Origin: Phaeotremella fagi
Lineage: Eukaryota; Basidiomycota; Tremellomycetes; Tremellales; Phaeotremellaceae
Direction: 5' to 3'
DNA length: 64,000 bases
Assembly (NCBI GenBank): GCA_001599715.1
Contig: BCHU01000015.1
Span: 351,867 to 415,866 of the forward strand
Shown: one piece after another, positions 35,356 to 46,289 of the stretch
Position numbering within the stretch: position 1 is the stretch's first letter
Layout of the letters: every line of letters begins with the position of its first letter
Program-made: the position numbers and the translations under genes
The notes under the pieces: generated by a model
Seen by the model: the letters and a program-made list of their open reading frames with translations, nothing else
The model's database searches: none
Told to the model about the DNA's origin: nothing

Positions 35356-36468
35356 ATGGCAAGTCCAAGTTATACAGACGCAATTTTACTTTTTGTAAGC
35401 GGTTTCTATAGATTAAAGACTCCAACTCAATCTCCTTCCTCTGCAGGGTGACTCGTTGACCCAAGCTTGGTCAGAGGGGTCGTTGGCTCAGAGAATGTCA
35501 GAACTCTATCTTCGTCGAGTTGATATTATCAACCGAGGATATGGGGGTAAGTGACAACTTCAATTTTAACAGGATCAATAGTTGACTAGGGTGTAGGGTA
35601 CAACACCGAATGGTATGTCACCAACTAAGCCAACGTTCTAATAAACTCTCAAAGGGCAATTCCAGTCTTCGAACAAGTCTTTGCAAAGAAAGACATTCGT
35701 GAGAAAGGGTGCGCTCAGGAAGTCAAATTGATAACTATCTGGTTTGGTATGTTCAACATATTTATGGCTCTAACAACAAAGGTGCAAACGACGCTTGTCT
35801 ACCTGGAACACCTCAGCATGTCCCACTAGATCAATTCAAAAAGAATCTCGTCCACTTGATCAACTTGATCTCATCACCCACATCAGAATATTACTCACCC
35901 AACACAAGAATAGTTCTGATAACACCACCTCCAATCATTGAATCTGAACGTCAAAAGGGCCAATTAGCTCGTTGGGCAGAATTCGGTAAACAAGGTCAAC
36001 CACCAGTATTGGATCGTAGTTATGAGATTTCAAAAAGTTATGCGAAAGCTGTTTTGGAGGTTGCAGATGAACATCAAATAGTTAATGTTGATCTTTGGTC
36101 TGAAATCGTTGCTCAAGCTGGTGGTGAGAGTCCTGAACTATTGTTACCGTATTTCTAGTGGGTGTTGCTGTTGGGCTGTCTTGAATTTTTTACACTTTGC
36201 TTACAGAAATCATAGTGACGGGTTACATCTTACTTCAACTGGATACAAGGTTCTTGCTGACGCTTTAACTGCGACTATTTTGATCAATTATCCAGAACTC
36301 GATCCAGAGTCCATGCCAATGAGAATTCCTCAGTAAGTGAATTCCAGTGTGACAAAGGAATGAGTTTAAGTACTGAGAATGCATTGCAGCTGGGGAGATA
36401 TTGAACCTTCAGAGCCTCGAGCTGCGATTGAAGCAGTCACTCGGAGAAGACTTGCTGGTGAGCTGTAG
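35356..36468 (+). CDS. SGNH/GDSL esterase, IAH1-like
   Basis: Resembles isoamyl acetate-hydrolysing esterase, which cleaves acetate esters. Seven exons fit: 35356-35394, 35447-35546, 35597-35612, 35655-35746, 35782-36157, 36216-36332 and 36390-36468, giving 272 residues. The catalytic Ser lies in LLFGDSLTQ (block I, split by intron 1), the block III FGANDACLP is split by intron 4, and the Asp/His pair is in YDGLHLTSTGY, made by the join 36157/36216. The 16-nt third exon (GYNTEW) and the 35-nt fourth intron are both very short. The exon-6 acceptor must be the AG at 36215; the earlier CAG at 36206 would create a stop. Confidence 0.9.
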
Positions 36469-36954
36469 CTGTAGCTGTACTTTAGAGTAGTAGAGAGATC
36501 TGTAGAAAAGTCGCAGTGAATTAATGCAGTGTACGGCGTCGAGTTAGTCCAGTTCAATAAATTATTTTATTTTTATTTTTTTCTTTCGTGCATTTCTCTT
36601 TTTACATATAACTTTGACATTCAACATAATGAAATAGCTGTTTTTCTCTCTCTAAAGATGTATCCCCTATACAGTACCCCTTCCAGAGCAGCTCCTCTCC
36701 TAACATCACTCTTACTTCTGTCTCCCTCAAGCTGCATAGTCTCCCTCTGTTGCCAACGCATTGCAACCAGATCAACATCTTCTCCATTGTTCCACATCGG
36801 CTACCTCTTCACCTTCTTGCTCAGATTGGCGGATCTTGGATGACAATGATGATGATGGAATCCGTGTAGAAGTGATAGGATTTGTCTGGTCAGGATTTGG
36901 GTAGTTGTCAGACGGCTATCTTGATCAACAAGAGTTGCCCAAATCCGACTGCGA

Positions 36955-37204
36955 GGTTGACGTTCGAGGTTAACTTCGAGGTGATAACTCGAGGTTGTTT
37001 ATTCGAGGTTGATGTCGAGGTTGATGTCGAGGTTGATGTCGAGGTTGATGTCGAGGTTGAGTTCGAGGATTGAGTTCGAGGTTGAATACTAAATTGACGT
37101 CGAGGTTGAATCTCTTAAGGGTGATTGACTACACAGTTAAGAGAAGGTTGATCAAGATAGCTCGATGTAAGGTGATAACGATGCAGAGTACTATAAACTA
37201 AGAA
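36955..37204. repeat. TCGAGGTTGATG tandem repeats, left of the gap
   Basis: Degenerate TCGAGGTT units turn into near-perfect 12-mers (TCGAGGTTGATG) at about 37014-37060, then decay again. The array runs toward the N gap at 37205-37475, which is probably unresolved repeat of the same kind. Confidence 0.8.
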
Positions 37205-37475
37205 NNNNNNNNNNNNNNNNNNNNNNNNNNNNNNNNNNNNNNNNNNNNNNNNNNNNNNNNNNNNNNNNNNNNNNNNNNNNNNNNNNNNNNNNNNNNNNNN
37301 NNNNNNNNNNNNNNNNNNNNNNNNNNNNNNNNNNNNNNNNNNNNNNNNNNNNNNNNNNNNNNNNNNNNNNNNNNNNNNNNNNNNNNNNNNNNNNNNNNNN
37401 NNNNNNNNNNNNNNNNNNNNNNNNNNNNNNNNNNNNNNNNNNNNNNNNNNNNNNNNNNNNNNNNNNNNNNNNNNN
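37205..37475. other. Assembly gap (271 N)
   Basis: Unsequenced run inside the TCGAGGTT repeat block. Any frame crossing it is meaningless. Confidence 1.
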
Positions 37476-37600
37476 GGTTCAAGATAAATTCGAGGTTCGA
37501 GGTAACGATGAATTCGAGGTTGAGGTTCGAGGTAACGATGAATTCGAGGTTGAGGTTTGATCTCGAGGTTGAGGTTTGAGCTCGAGGTTGAGCATAGCGT
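37476..37600. repeat. TCGAGGTT(GAGGTT) repeats, right of the gap
   Basis: Units such as GAGGTAACGATGAATTCGAG and TCGAGGTTGAGGTTTGA end at GAGCATAGCGTCATGACA. The reverse complement of the block at 63755-63905 matches this order closely, including the GAGCATAGCGTCATGACA end. Confidence 0.85.
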
Positions 37601-38245
37601 CATGACAGTAGTCGTGTTGGATGATTCAAGTCAGTAACATGTCATATATGAATCAGATAATGTATGCATATAACACATGAATGTCCTCATAAAATCACAA
37701 TTTCAACTCGATGCAAAAGAAAAGTATTTGTTGATGTTGTCCAAAAGTAAACATGTCTATCAAAAACAATAATCAAATTCTAAGTGTGAAGTACATTCGA
37801 GCTAAAAAAAAAAAAAAGTTTGAACTGGACTAAATCTACAGTCAAATTTGAAAGTTGAATATCTAGCACAAGACATCACCCAAAGCTCTAGAATTTACCA
37901 CAATGAATCTCCAGAAGTGTATCATCATATGTACATACATAAATGTATGCATGCATTCATGGAAAGTGAAGAACTGAAAATCATCATGAATGAAACTATG
38001 AGAAAACGCGCGGAAATTATTATTTTATTGAACTGGACTAACTCGACGCCGTACAGTGGTGTGGTTTCATGTTGAACGCGTAGAGTTTCGTTACTTGGTT
38101 GATTTAAAACAACAACTCATCATTCAACTTCTTACTCTCAACTTCATCTCTCAAATGCTTGCTTGTATCTTATAACAAATATTGTCTACTCTCCAAGTAC
38201 TGGTCAATTCAGACAAGCAACTGATCATCGTCAAACTTGAACACA

Positions 38246-40621
38246 ATGACCAACCCATATCATCGTAAGCAAAAAGGAAAAGCCCAAGCATCAAAATCTG
38301 ATCTCCTTCCCCCTTAGCTCATCAATCTTCCTTTGCCTCTCAGTACCATCAACAACCTATCCAAGGATATCCTCCTACGCACGACACTATCGCTGGACCT
38401 TCTCACATCCCATCTCAAAATCAATCTCAACCCCCTCCCATCCCATATCAACATCTTCCACCTTCGCATTGGAATGGAACTCAACCTTTAGGGTCAGGGA
38501 ATATCATCGACGGGCAGTTTAGAAATGATGGGAATATGTATGGACAGATTCAGCAGAATGGATCAACTTCTTCTCTACCCCAACAATACCCTCACTATCA
38601 GCGGTCACAACAATCCACCCCAAATCAAAGCTCCTATCCCCAACCTACACAGCCTTTGAATGGAGTCCGACCTCTTCCACCTCCAACTCCAAAAGTTGCT
38701 TATGAAGCACCAGTCTTCCAGACGTTTCAAGCAAAGAAACGAGCTAAAGAATTGGCTTTGCTGGCTCAAACTGATTCTTTTTCTCCATTAAATCGATCAG
38801 ACTCCTACGGATCAAACATTTCTCAGACTGGTCGAAAATTACCTTCAGCCCCTTCTTCGAATTTCTCAATGGCCAACAATTCTCCTATGGGAACTCCTGT
38901 TCCTCCCCCTAGATCACGTAGTCCGTCTCTACCACCTCAACCCCCTCCACGAAGTCCATCTTTACCTCCCGCTGTGATCAATCAAACCACTCAAGCTATT
39001 CATCAACCTTATCGATCTCCATCAATACCTTCTATGCAACGACCAGTCATCATTAATCCATCTAGACCGTTACCATCGCCCCAACCTGGTAGTCCTGTCA
39101 AGCAGGCCTTTTCACAAATCCCATCTCCAATACCGCCCTCATCCTCGAGAGGTGGAAATACACCTGCATATTCCCCTATAGAAGCAACACTCGAAAGATC
39201 AGATACAGTCTCCTCCGTTAGATCATTGGACCGAATGGGATTCTCGTCGTCCAGACCATTACCGAAACCACCAATCGGTGTGAACAGTTCAAAAAGTCTT
39301 GATCGTGGTATTCAACCAACCGCTGAAGCTTCCAAAAGAATGAGCAGGAAACAGCCCTCAACAGTAGCTGAAGAGGGGAGTGAACATAATCTCAGCGAGG
39401 GTATGGCGAAACTGGGTTTGACTTCAAATACCACACCATCTCCCCAATTATCAAAAGCTACAACTCCGCTACCAAGACCACCCAGTATTGTTGATCCCAG
39501 AACGCCAGCGAAATTCACTCCTCCTCCTGTTCTTAATTTTCCTGATGACAGTTCAGGATCATCTGTCGCTTCAACTGATGATGAAGGAGGACATGATGTT
39601 ACACCCAAAGCCAAACAGAATGGTGTTCGTCACATAGCTATTACACCTCCCAAAAGAGCTCCTTCACCTGCAATCGTCTTTTCTGGGTTGCCAACAATAT
39701 CCGTCTCATCTTCAGATAGCAACGACGCTGGTGGAATTTCAATCACCGTTCCAACGTTCAGTTTTGATTCTGAATCACCAACAAAACCTTCGTCAATTCC
39801 TAGCATCAAACTACCGGAAGAAGCTTCAACGAGTTCATCTTCGGTTCAAAGGATTCAAACCAACGGTGCAATCGTTTGCGCAGGTTGCGATCAACCTATC
39901 ATCGGTCGTATTGTTTCGGCAATGAAACAACGTTGGCATCCTGCCTGTTTCATGTGTGCTGAATGTGGTGAACTGCTGGAACACGTTAGTAGCTACGAGT
40001 GGGAAGGGAAGGCTTATTGTCATCTGGATTATCATGATGTGAGTGAAGTTTTATTTGCTCGGTTATGGGTTATAAACTGATCGACTATTCCTCCAAAGAA
40101 ATTCGCTCATCGTTGCCACCATTGTAAAACACCTATAGTCGATGCTCGTTTCGTCACGTTGGACGATCCAATCTTGGGTCAGAGATTTTATCACGAACTT
40201 CATTTCTTCTGTTCTGAATGCGGCGACCCATTCCTTGATCCTTCAAAATCATCCGTCGCTGGTACAGAAAAATCTCGTCTTTTACCTGCGTCTTCCGATA
40301 TGGAGGAGGAAGTCGGTGAAACAAACGATTTCGTTATACATAAAGGTCATCCTTATTGTGAAAATTGTCATTTGAGGTTGCACAAACCGAAATGTAGAGG
40401 TTGTACTAAACCAATACCTGATATAGCTATTAACGCTATGGGTGCTAAATGGCATAAAGAGTGTTTCGTTTGTTCGGTAAGTTTTGAATCTGGATAGAAA
40501 ATATATGGTCGTGCTGACAATGACTTAGAATTGTGGTGATGAGTTTGCAAATAATCTCTTCTTCCCTAAGGAAGGTAAAGCTTTTTGCACTGTTTGTTAC
40601 GAGGATTTGGTAAAGAGCTAA
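38246..40621 (+). CDS. Paxillin-like protein with three C-terminal LIM domains
   Basis: A probable cytoskeletal adaptor at sites of growth and cytokinesis, by analogy with yeast Pxl1. Exons 38246-38264, 38318-40038, 40099-40476 and 40529-40621 give 736 residues. The first 500 residues are Pro/Ser/Gln-rich with many PPP and SP sites and look disordered. The LIM zinc ligands follow: CAGCDQ...WHPACFMCAEC...CHLDYHD (LIM1), CHHCKTPI...HELHFFCSEC...CENCH with a long acidic insert before the last pair (LIM2), and CRGCTKPI...WHKECFVCSNC...CTVCYEDL (LIM3). The first exon codes for only MTNPYH, and the second exon stays open up to LIM1. LIM domains at the very C-terminus after a disordered Pro-rich region fit paxillin-like proteins better than Rho-GAP LIM proteins. 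Confidence 0.88.
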
Positions 40622-40878
40622 GACGCTGTGCCTATGACCTAGGACCTAGGACAGTCAAATAGATGCAGGCATTTAAGTACAACTGTATTACTTACAGAAT
40701 TGGTCGGATCAACTGTTTGGATTCATTTGGATCGCTTGAACCATTGGTATTCCAAGTACTCTCTGACCCTCTCATAAAATGAGGCAATCTTTCAATCAAA
40801 AGATAATGGTAAAGCTCTTGCATTCTTAAAATGTGAAACTGTATGTATCACGGAAATCCTGTACATCATTTACGAAAT

Positions 40879-42390
40879 TCAAGCCTCCTCAACCTCCTCT
40901 TCCTTCACCTTCTCTACAACCATAATCTTTCCACTACTTAAGCTACTTAAGATTCTAGCACTCTCGATCTCGGAGAGCATCCTCATGATGATAGATTCCT
41001 AAATGGCGTCAGTATTTCTGTATGAAATATTTCACTGTACTCACGACGATGGGAATGATCCGTTTTCTACCGACTTTTGGATTATGGTCCCCAACAAAGG
41101 AGAGTCCGTCCTTTCCAATCCCTAGATAAGACTTGGACGTTTTCCCCGGCTCCCCATCTCCTCTCCATGGACCAATACCCCATTCTTCGTCCTCACCTAA
41201 GCGTGTGACGAAAGTTGAGTACTGATTTGGCTGACTTTGCTTTCCTCCACTAGTTGCGACTTCTGAGTTTCTAAAAATGACCAAACACTCGCGTCGATGG
41301 GCGTCGGCACCTGTTTTGATACCCTTTTTTCCCCAACTTGAGAGAACGAAAGCTACACTAAGACCATTGTCGTCCATGAACTTTTCTACGTTGGATCGGA
41401 AACCGTCGAAACTTTTTTCTCGATCTGAGATGAACTCCGTGATCTTCGTTGGGACACAAGAGAAACCAACATGTTTGAAAACAGCAGAATCTTCGTCTGT
41501 CTCGAATTTTTTGCTTTTGAAGTCTCGATCGAGAACCTCGTAGGTGTTGCAGTCGCTGATGTCTCTTGAGGCGGCCATCATGATCTCTGCAAAATCCTTG
41601 ATGAGTTCTTGAGCTCTAGAGTCGTCGATTTCGGCGGTGGCTGTGGCACCAGGGAAAGATGACAAAGGAAGGAGGAATTTGACTGCCTCTTTGTCGATTT
41701 CGGTGGTCTTGCCTTTGTCGGTCAACCCTTCGGTATCCATGGCGATAGTAGCGAGACAAAGGTTAGCAAGCTCCTTTGAAACGGTAGAAGAAAGAAACTC
41801 GGACGATTCTCCCCATTGTTTCTTGTAGTGGTTGACGATTACTGAGACAGCCGAACCAGTGACCATAACTCTTTAGGTGATAAATCCAATTACTTTTTCT
41901 CGTCTTGATGGTGGTCGAAAATACATCGAACAGAAGAATCTTGATTGAAATAATCAGGTAACTGATTGTGATCGGTGAGACCGAAAAAGACCCCCTTTGA
42001 CGTGAGCTCGGAAACCTCGGAAACGTCTTTCAAACCAAGAGTCTCTGCGTGGATCAACGCTGAGAACGGAATGTCTCCTTGATTGAGAGCGATTTCGTTT
42101 TCCTTGTGATATTTGAGTTTGTGTGGAAGAGTGACAGTGATTGGGATACTGCACTGGTCTCCATCTAAAGATCTTCGGAGAGCAGCAAGGACGATTGGGG
42201 AAACCATACTATCGGTGTCTGAGTTGGTAAAGTACTCGTCAGCTGTTGAAAAGTGTTGTTCAGACTTACCTCCGGCTTTGTTCCCAAGACAGACAGTCCA
42301 AGCTGCGCCTTTACCCTCTGCTAAGGCTTGCACGAAAGACTTTCGCATCTCATCGAAAACATCTGTGAGCTTAGTATTTTGTTCAATCAT
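40879..42390 (-). CDS. PPX1: DHH-family exopolyphosphatase (Ppx1-like), frame broken at the DHH motif
   Basis: Ppx1 removes phosphate from the ends of polyphosphate. Segments 42390-42270, 42218-41894, 41870-41045 and 40998-40879 give 463 residues if 41871-41893 is left out. Removing the 51-nt intron 42219-42269 rebuilds GNKAGDTDSMVS, the first metal motif. Next are FFGLTDHN and DHHQDE, then VTGSAVSVIV (family GS-x2-S), and a DHHA2 domain whose RKRIIPIVESI end is rebuilt by removing intron 40999-41044. Directly after DHHQDEKK the frame meets TAA, and the next part lies in another frame. Either a 23-nt GT-AG segment is spliced, or the gene carries two lesions within 25 bp. All other motifs look intact. 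Confidence 0.8.
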
Positions 42391-43079
42391 TATGTCTTAA
42401 GGATTGAGTTAATGAGTACTGTTTAGCAAAAATGAAGAAGAGAAGGGAAAAGTCATGGGTCAAAGCTTTGTCAAGCAGAATCCTTATCGTTCTTAGAATA
42501 GAAGGACAGCACCGGAAAAAATCGCTGTCGATTTCTGACAGAGGTCTTCTTGAAGTCTCCAGCCACAATGAGCACGTTCGTCGTCCTTTGTGCAGTTTGG
42601 ACTACGATCAATGATGATGATTTCGAGTGACTACAGTAGTAAGATGATTGAACGTGGCCCTACTGTATTGTACTGAATACAGTATCTCCTTTGTTTAGCA
42701 GTTTTGACTCATCTCCCCCTTTCTCCTCATTCGGTCTCCGGTCTCTCGGCCAGATCTATGTATTGTATCGGATCTAATTATAATATCATGACTCACCTTA
42801 GCAACGGTGTAGATCCTTGATTGTTGTCTTGTTTCCAACATTCGTCGTTGACGACCACAGGTACAGGTCTGTGCTCAAAGGTCCTTAAACGTAAGTTTCA
42901 CAGTTATTACTAACTGTAATTGAATTCGTGAAAACATGTATAAGAGGGGATGAAAGCTCATCACTTTATCCCCATCAATTTCTTTTCAACTCCTATTTTC
43001 TCTTTCTACGTTCCACTCTTTCACTCTTTAGTCCTACCTTCTTTTGACACTTTCAGGCAAAGTCGTTCTAGCTCTCACG
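42391..43079. other. Gene-free spacer between PPX1 and the DUF3455 gene
   Basis: This is the divergent promoter region, about 690 nt. A TACTGTATTGTACTGAATAC run near 42660-42680 is imperfectly self-complementary. No coding frame is convincing. Confidence 0.5.
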
Positions 43080-43946
43080 ATGTTCCCAACCAAATTCTTA
43101 CTTCTTGTTCTTTCAACTTCAGCTTTTGCTCTTCCCACCTCTGTCCCCATCAAAGACAGATCGTCTCCTTCCCCTCTCACTGCTGCCCTTGGTTCAAAAA
43201 CTTTACCAAACTTTTTGAAGACCTGTGGTTCCAAATCCACTTCTTCTCTCACCGTCCCACTCCCCGGTGGTCAAACTCAACTTGCTGTTCCAGCCGGACA
43301 AAAAGTCGCTGCTGTTACTGTAGGTCGTGGTGTTCAAAACTACACCTGCACAAACGGTTCCTACGTTACAGCCGGTGCTCTTGCCAAGTAAGTTGATTCA
43401 GTCAGAGTATCGAACCCAGCTAACAACTATCATAGTTTATTCGACGTTTCCAGTCTGTTCACAGCTCCCGGAGCTAACAGTACCGCTCTCGCTCAATCTC
43501 TTCCTCAAGCTGCTCTCGCCAACCTTTCTTATCCAGAGACAGCTGGTCTTCCTGTCTTCTATCATCATCAATTCATGTACGTTCTGACGACTACCTTGGC
43601 AAAAATTCAGAGATCTGACTTCTGCTTCATAGTGCCACACCTGGTGCTAAATCAGGTATCTCACCAGAATTCCTCAGTTCTTCTAACAAAGTCGTTGGAA
43701 ACAAAACCGGAACTCTGAACGCTCCCACCAATCCAACTACCAATGTTGCCTGGCTCCAATTGGCTGCTATCGCCGGTCAAGGTACTTTGGCTAAAACGGT
43801 TTACAGAATCGATACCGCTGGTGGTCAACCTCCGAGTACTGTAAGTTGATTGCTTACGTTTGATGTCTGATCTCTTTCAATAGTGCACCGCCGCAAGTCA
43901 AACCACCAGTATTCCTTACGCTGCTATGTATTACTTCCTCAAGTAA
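43080..43946 (+). CDS. Secreted DUF3455 protein
   Basis: Molecular function unknown; this fungal family is usually secreted. Four exons (43080-43387, 43436-43576, 43633-43840, 43884-43946) give 239 residues. The N-terminus MFPTKFLLLVLSTSAFALP is a clear signal peptide. Family features are VGRGVQNYTCTNGSY, ALANLFDVSSLF, PVFYHHQFIATPGAKSG, NVAWLQLAAIAGQGTLAKTV and YRIDTAGGQPPSTC, in the expected order. Several N-x-S/T sites suggest glycosylation. The start is the ATG after CACG at 43080; upstream frames have no ATG. Paired cysteines (TCGSK, NYTC, STC) could form disulfides. Confidence 0.88.
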
Positions 43947-44057
43947 TCAAATCGTTGGTGATGTCTGAATGGAAAAGGACCTTTTTGTCAAATTATAGTT
44001 ATGTTATCTTTGTATATACTATTTGTTTTGTGGATGCTATCGATGATGCAACTTTTT

Positions 44058-45553
44058 TTATTTCTTCTCTCCATCCACGAGATCCCATTCGTCACTCACG
44101 TCTCCTCCATCTTTCTTCCATATCCAACGATTCTCTTCCGCCGCCAAAACAGTAGACACTACCTTACCAACGTCAAGATCAAATCCAAGATGCCTAGACA
44201 ACGTTGTACCCGGTTCGTGTGTCTTGATACCGAGATTTGGGGATTCAGCCAATGCCCGTATCAGTTCCAGGATAGAGGTAGCGGAGAACAAGATTGTAGA
44301 TGAAGTTGGATGATTTTGTTGTCGACTGATTGGTCTCGAAATTGGGGTCCCACGACCAGCCCCATCTTCGTCATCGTCAGATTCATCTTGACCATCATCT
44401 CCTCTAAAACCGATCCCTTGAACTCCTTGTGTCCAAGCTAGATAAGCGACAGAATGAGATAACAAAGCGAGAGCCAACAGAAACTGTTTATGTTTGGCTG
44501 ATGTCTTTTTGATTGTGGAAACTATGGATGCGTGTGTTGAATTGGATAAAATGATTTTACTAGGTGATATTAAAGGGTTTGAAGGTGGATGAACTTTGGT
44601 CGATATCGATGCATGTTGAGACATCCACAGTACTGGGTTATCGCGCCATTTTCTTGTCCCGACGAATGGCACATTCGCTTTCATGTATGGGCGACCTAGA
44701 TGAAGAGACACATGTGGGGTCGAAGGTGTAGGTTCGAAAGGTAAAGCGATAGATAGATATGTTGTGATTATCGATAGGAGATGGATGGTGTGTAGGACTG
44801 AACCATTGACGTGAAAACTAGGATACACTATTTGATCAGTACGACGCCTAATATCATCAACTTACATCGAACGGCATCTGGGGAGGGTAGAGATAATCCT
44901 GCTATTTCCCAGTCACCAGAAACACCTTGTTTCACTCCAAACACCGCTACAATCTCTCGTACTAAAACACGCCTGGCGTCTGTCAACCTCTCGGAAACTA
45001 ACTTCTGCTGTCGAGCGACACCTTCTATTGTTCTCTGAAGATCCTCTCTAGAATTTTGGTGGGATCGCGCCAGAACGATGTTGTCTTTACGAATCCTTAT
45101 CGTAGAGAGATTGGGTGTTGTTGAACGAGCTTACAAGTGTTAATTTCCCTTCACGGATAAGTCTACTCACTACTCTGGATCTGAAGTTCCTTTCTTGTGA
45201 TCTCTTCTCGCAGCTCTCTACATTTCCTTTCCGTCTGCGAGATCTCTGCTCTCAATTTCCTCCATGAAGCTAAAGTCTGACGAGGAGAGGTTGATGAGTT
45301 ATGACTAGGACCAGGAGCGCCGTCAAGAATTTGTTTCGCTCGTAAAACAGATACCGCTTTCTGTTTATCGTAGCTTACGGAAGCGATATGGTGAGTCGAT
45401 ATGCTGTATACAAGGCATGGTCAGTATTTGCAGAAAAAACGTGATGACGTTGACTGACCCCTCTTGTAAACATTTAGCACAGTAGAGAAGACGTTGTTGG
45501 GTTTGACAGCATGGACACTGTAAAGATGGAGATTGTGTGGGGATGGAATTCAT
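44058..45553 (-). CDS. ATG14: Atg14/Vps38-type subunit of the PI3-kinase complex
   Basis: This subunit directs the Vps34-Vps15-Vps30 lipid kinase to autophagosome formation (Atg14) or endosomes (Vps38). The first exon (45553 to about 45458) has CPCCQTQQRLLYCAKC, the paired-Cys N-terminus typical of Atg14. The second junction uses a GTCAGT donor. A coiled coil follows (SWRKLRAEISQTERKCREL; RTIEGVARQQKLVSERL), then the conserved SGDWEIAGLSLP and SVLHTIHLLSIITTYLSIALPF, which belong to the Atg14/UVRAG fold. The C-terminal exon has an acidic insert (DDGQDESDDDEDG) and ends VDGEKK at 44058. Zinc-like cysteines favour Atg14 over Vps38. Confidence 0.75.
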
Positions 45554-46289
45554 ACCCTCGTATTATAGTGTTTTTCATACGGACATCCTAAGCCAGAAGG
45601 AGAGATACAAAGCAAGACGACGACAGCGGTACTGTAGGACGCAATAGCGTTCTGTAAAGGATGAAGTGGGATACGAACAGATGATACAAGTACGAGTGTA
45701 CAAGATTGAGACTTGGTTGTCAAGATCAAAGTCAAAGGTCAACCTAATTAATCCCGCTCAGCAACAACATTTCCAGTGGCGACAGGTGGGAAAACAAGGA
45801 AGAATGAAGTGTCAAGGGTCACTTCGTGCAGGAGAATGATGCTTATAGCTTGAATGGAGTTGGAAGTCTTCAGTGTATGTATCGGACTGTTATGACCGAC
45901 AAAGGTCGCATGCATGCATAGACTTGAGTACAAGGAAAGCAAGAAGAATAAGAGGAAGTAGGAAGCTGTGCACGATGCAAGTCCGCCGCCACCTCAATGG
46001 AATGGAATGAATCAAGCCAAACAAGGCTAACAAACACCAAGAAATTCTTCTTCTTCTTCTATTTAATCCTTATTTTATTCTATTATTGCATCCATCCCAA
46101 CACATCTCAAGATCACATTATACTCTTGAAACTCTTGATACATATCTATTCAACTGAGTCCAAAAAATAAACCGCCAGGGTACGTAATCAGTCCGAAGTT
46201 GAATGACAGGATAACATACCGTAAAAAAAGTTATTGGCCTTTGTTTACCTTTTTAGCACAACCTTCACGACACCGCTGCTCTCTTCATA
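45554..46289. other. Divergent promoter of ATG14 and SHO1
   Basis: About 735 nt with no convincing frame. A TTC repeat run (TTCTTCTTCTTC) lies at about 46046 and a TATTTAAT box at about 46060. Confidence 0.5.

Larger units (their letters stand above)
36525..38060. mobile_element. Non-autonomous terminal-inverted-repeat element, about 1.5 kb
   Basis: A perfect 32-bp inverted repeat lies at 36530-36561 and 38024-38055, beginning TGTACGGCGTCGAGTTAGTC on the left. The bases CAGTG occur outside both ends (36527-36531 and 38054-38058, overlapping the repeat by up to two bases), which fits a target-site duplication of about 5 bp. The inside holds TCGAGGTT tandem repeats, an N gap and an A15 run near 37807, and no transposase frame, so it would depend on an enzyme supplied elsewhere. 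A partial copy of the terminal sequence (GAACTGGACTAAAT) recurs near 37823. The superfamily is not clear from the ends. Confidence 0.7.

Noticed and set aside
37115..37603. Long frames across the N gap and TCGAGGTT repeats
   Set aside because: They exist only because N codons and a repeat with a 3n unit hold the frame open.
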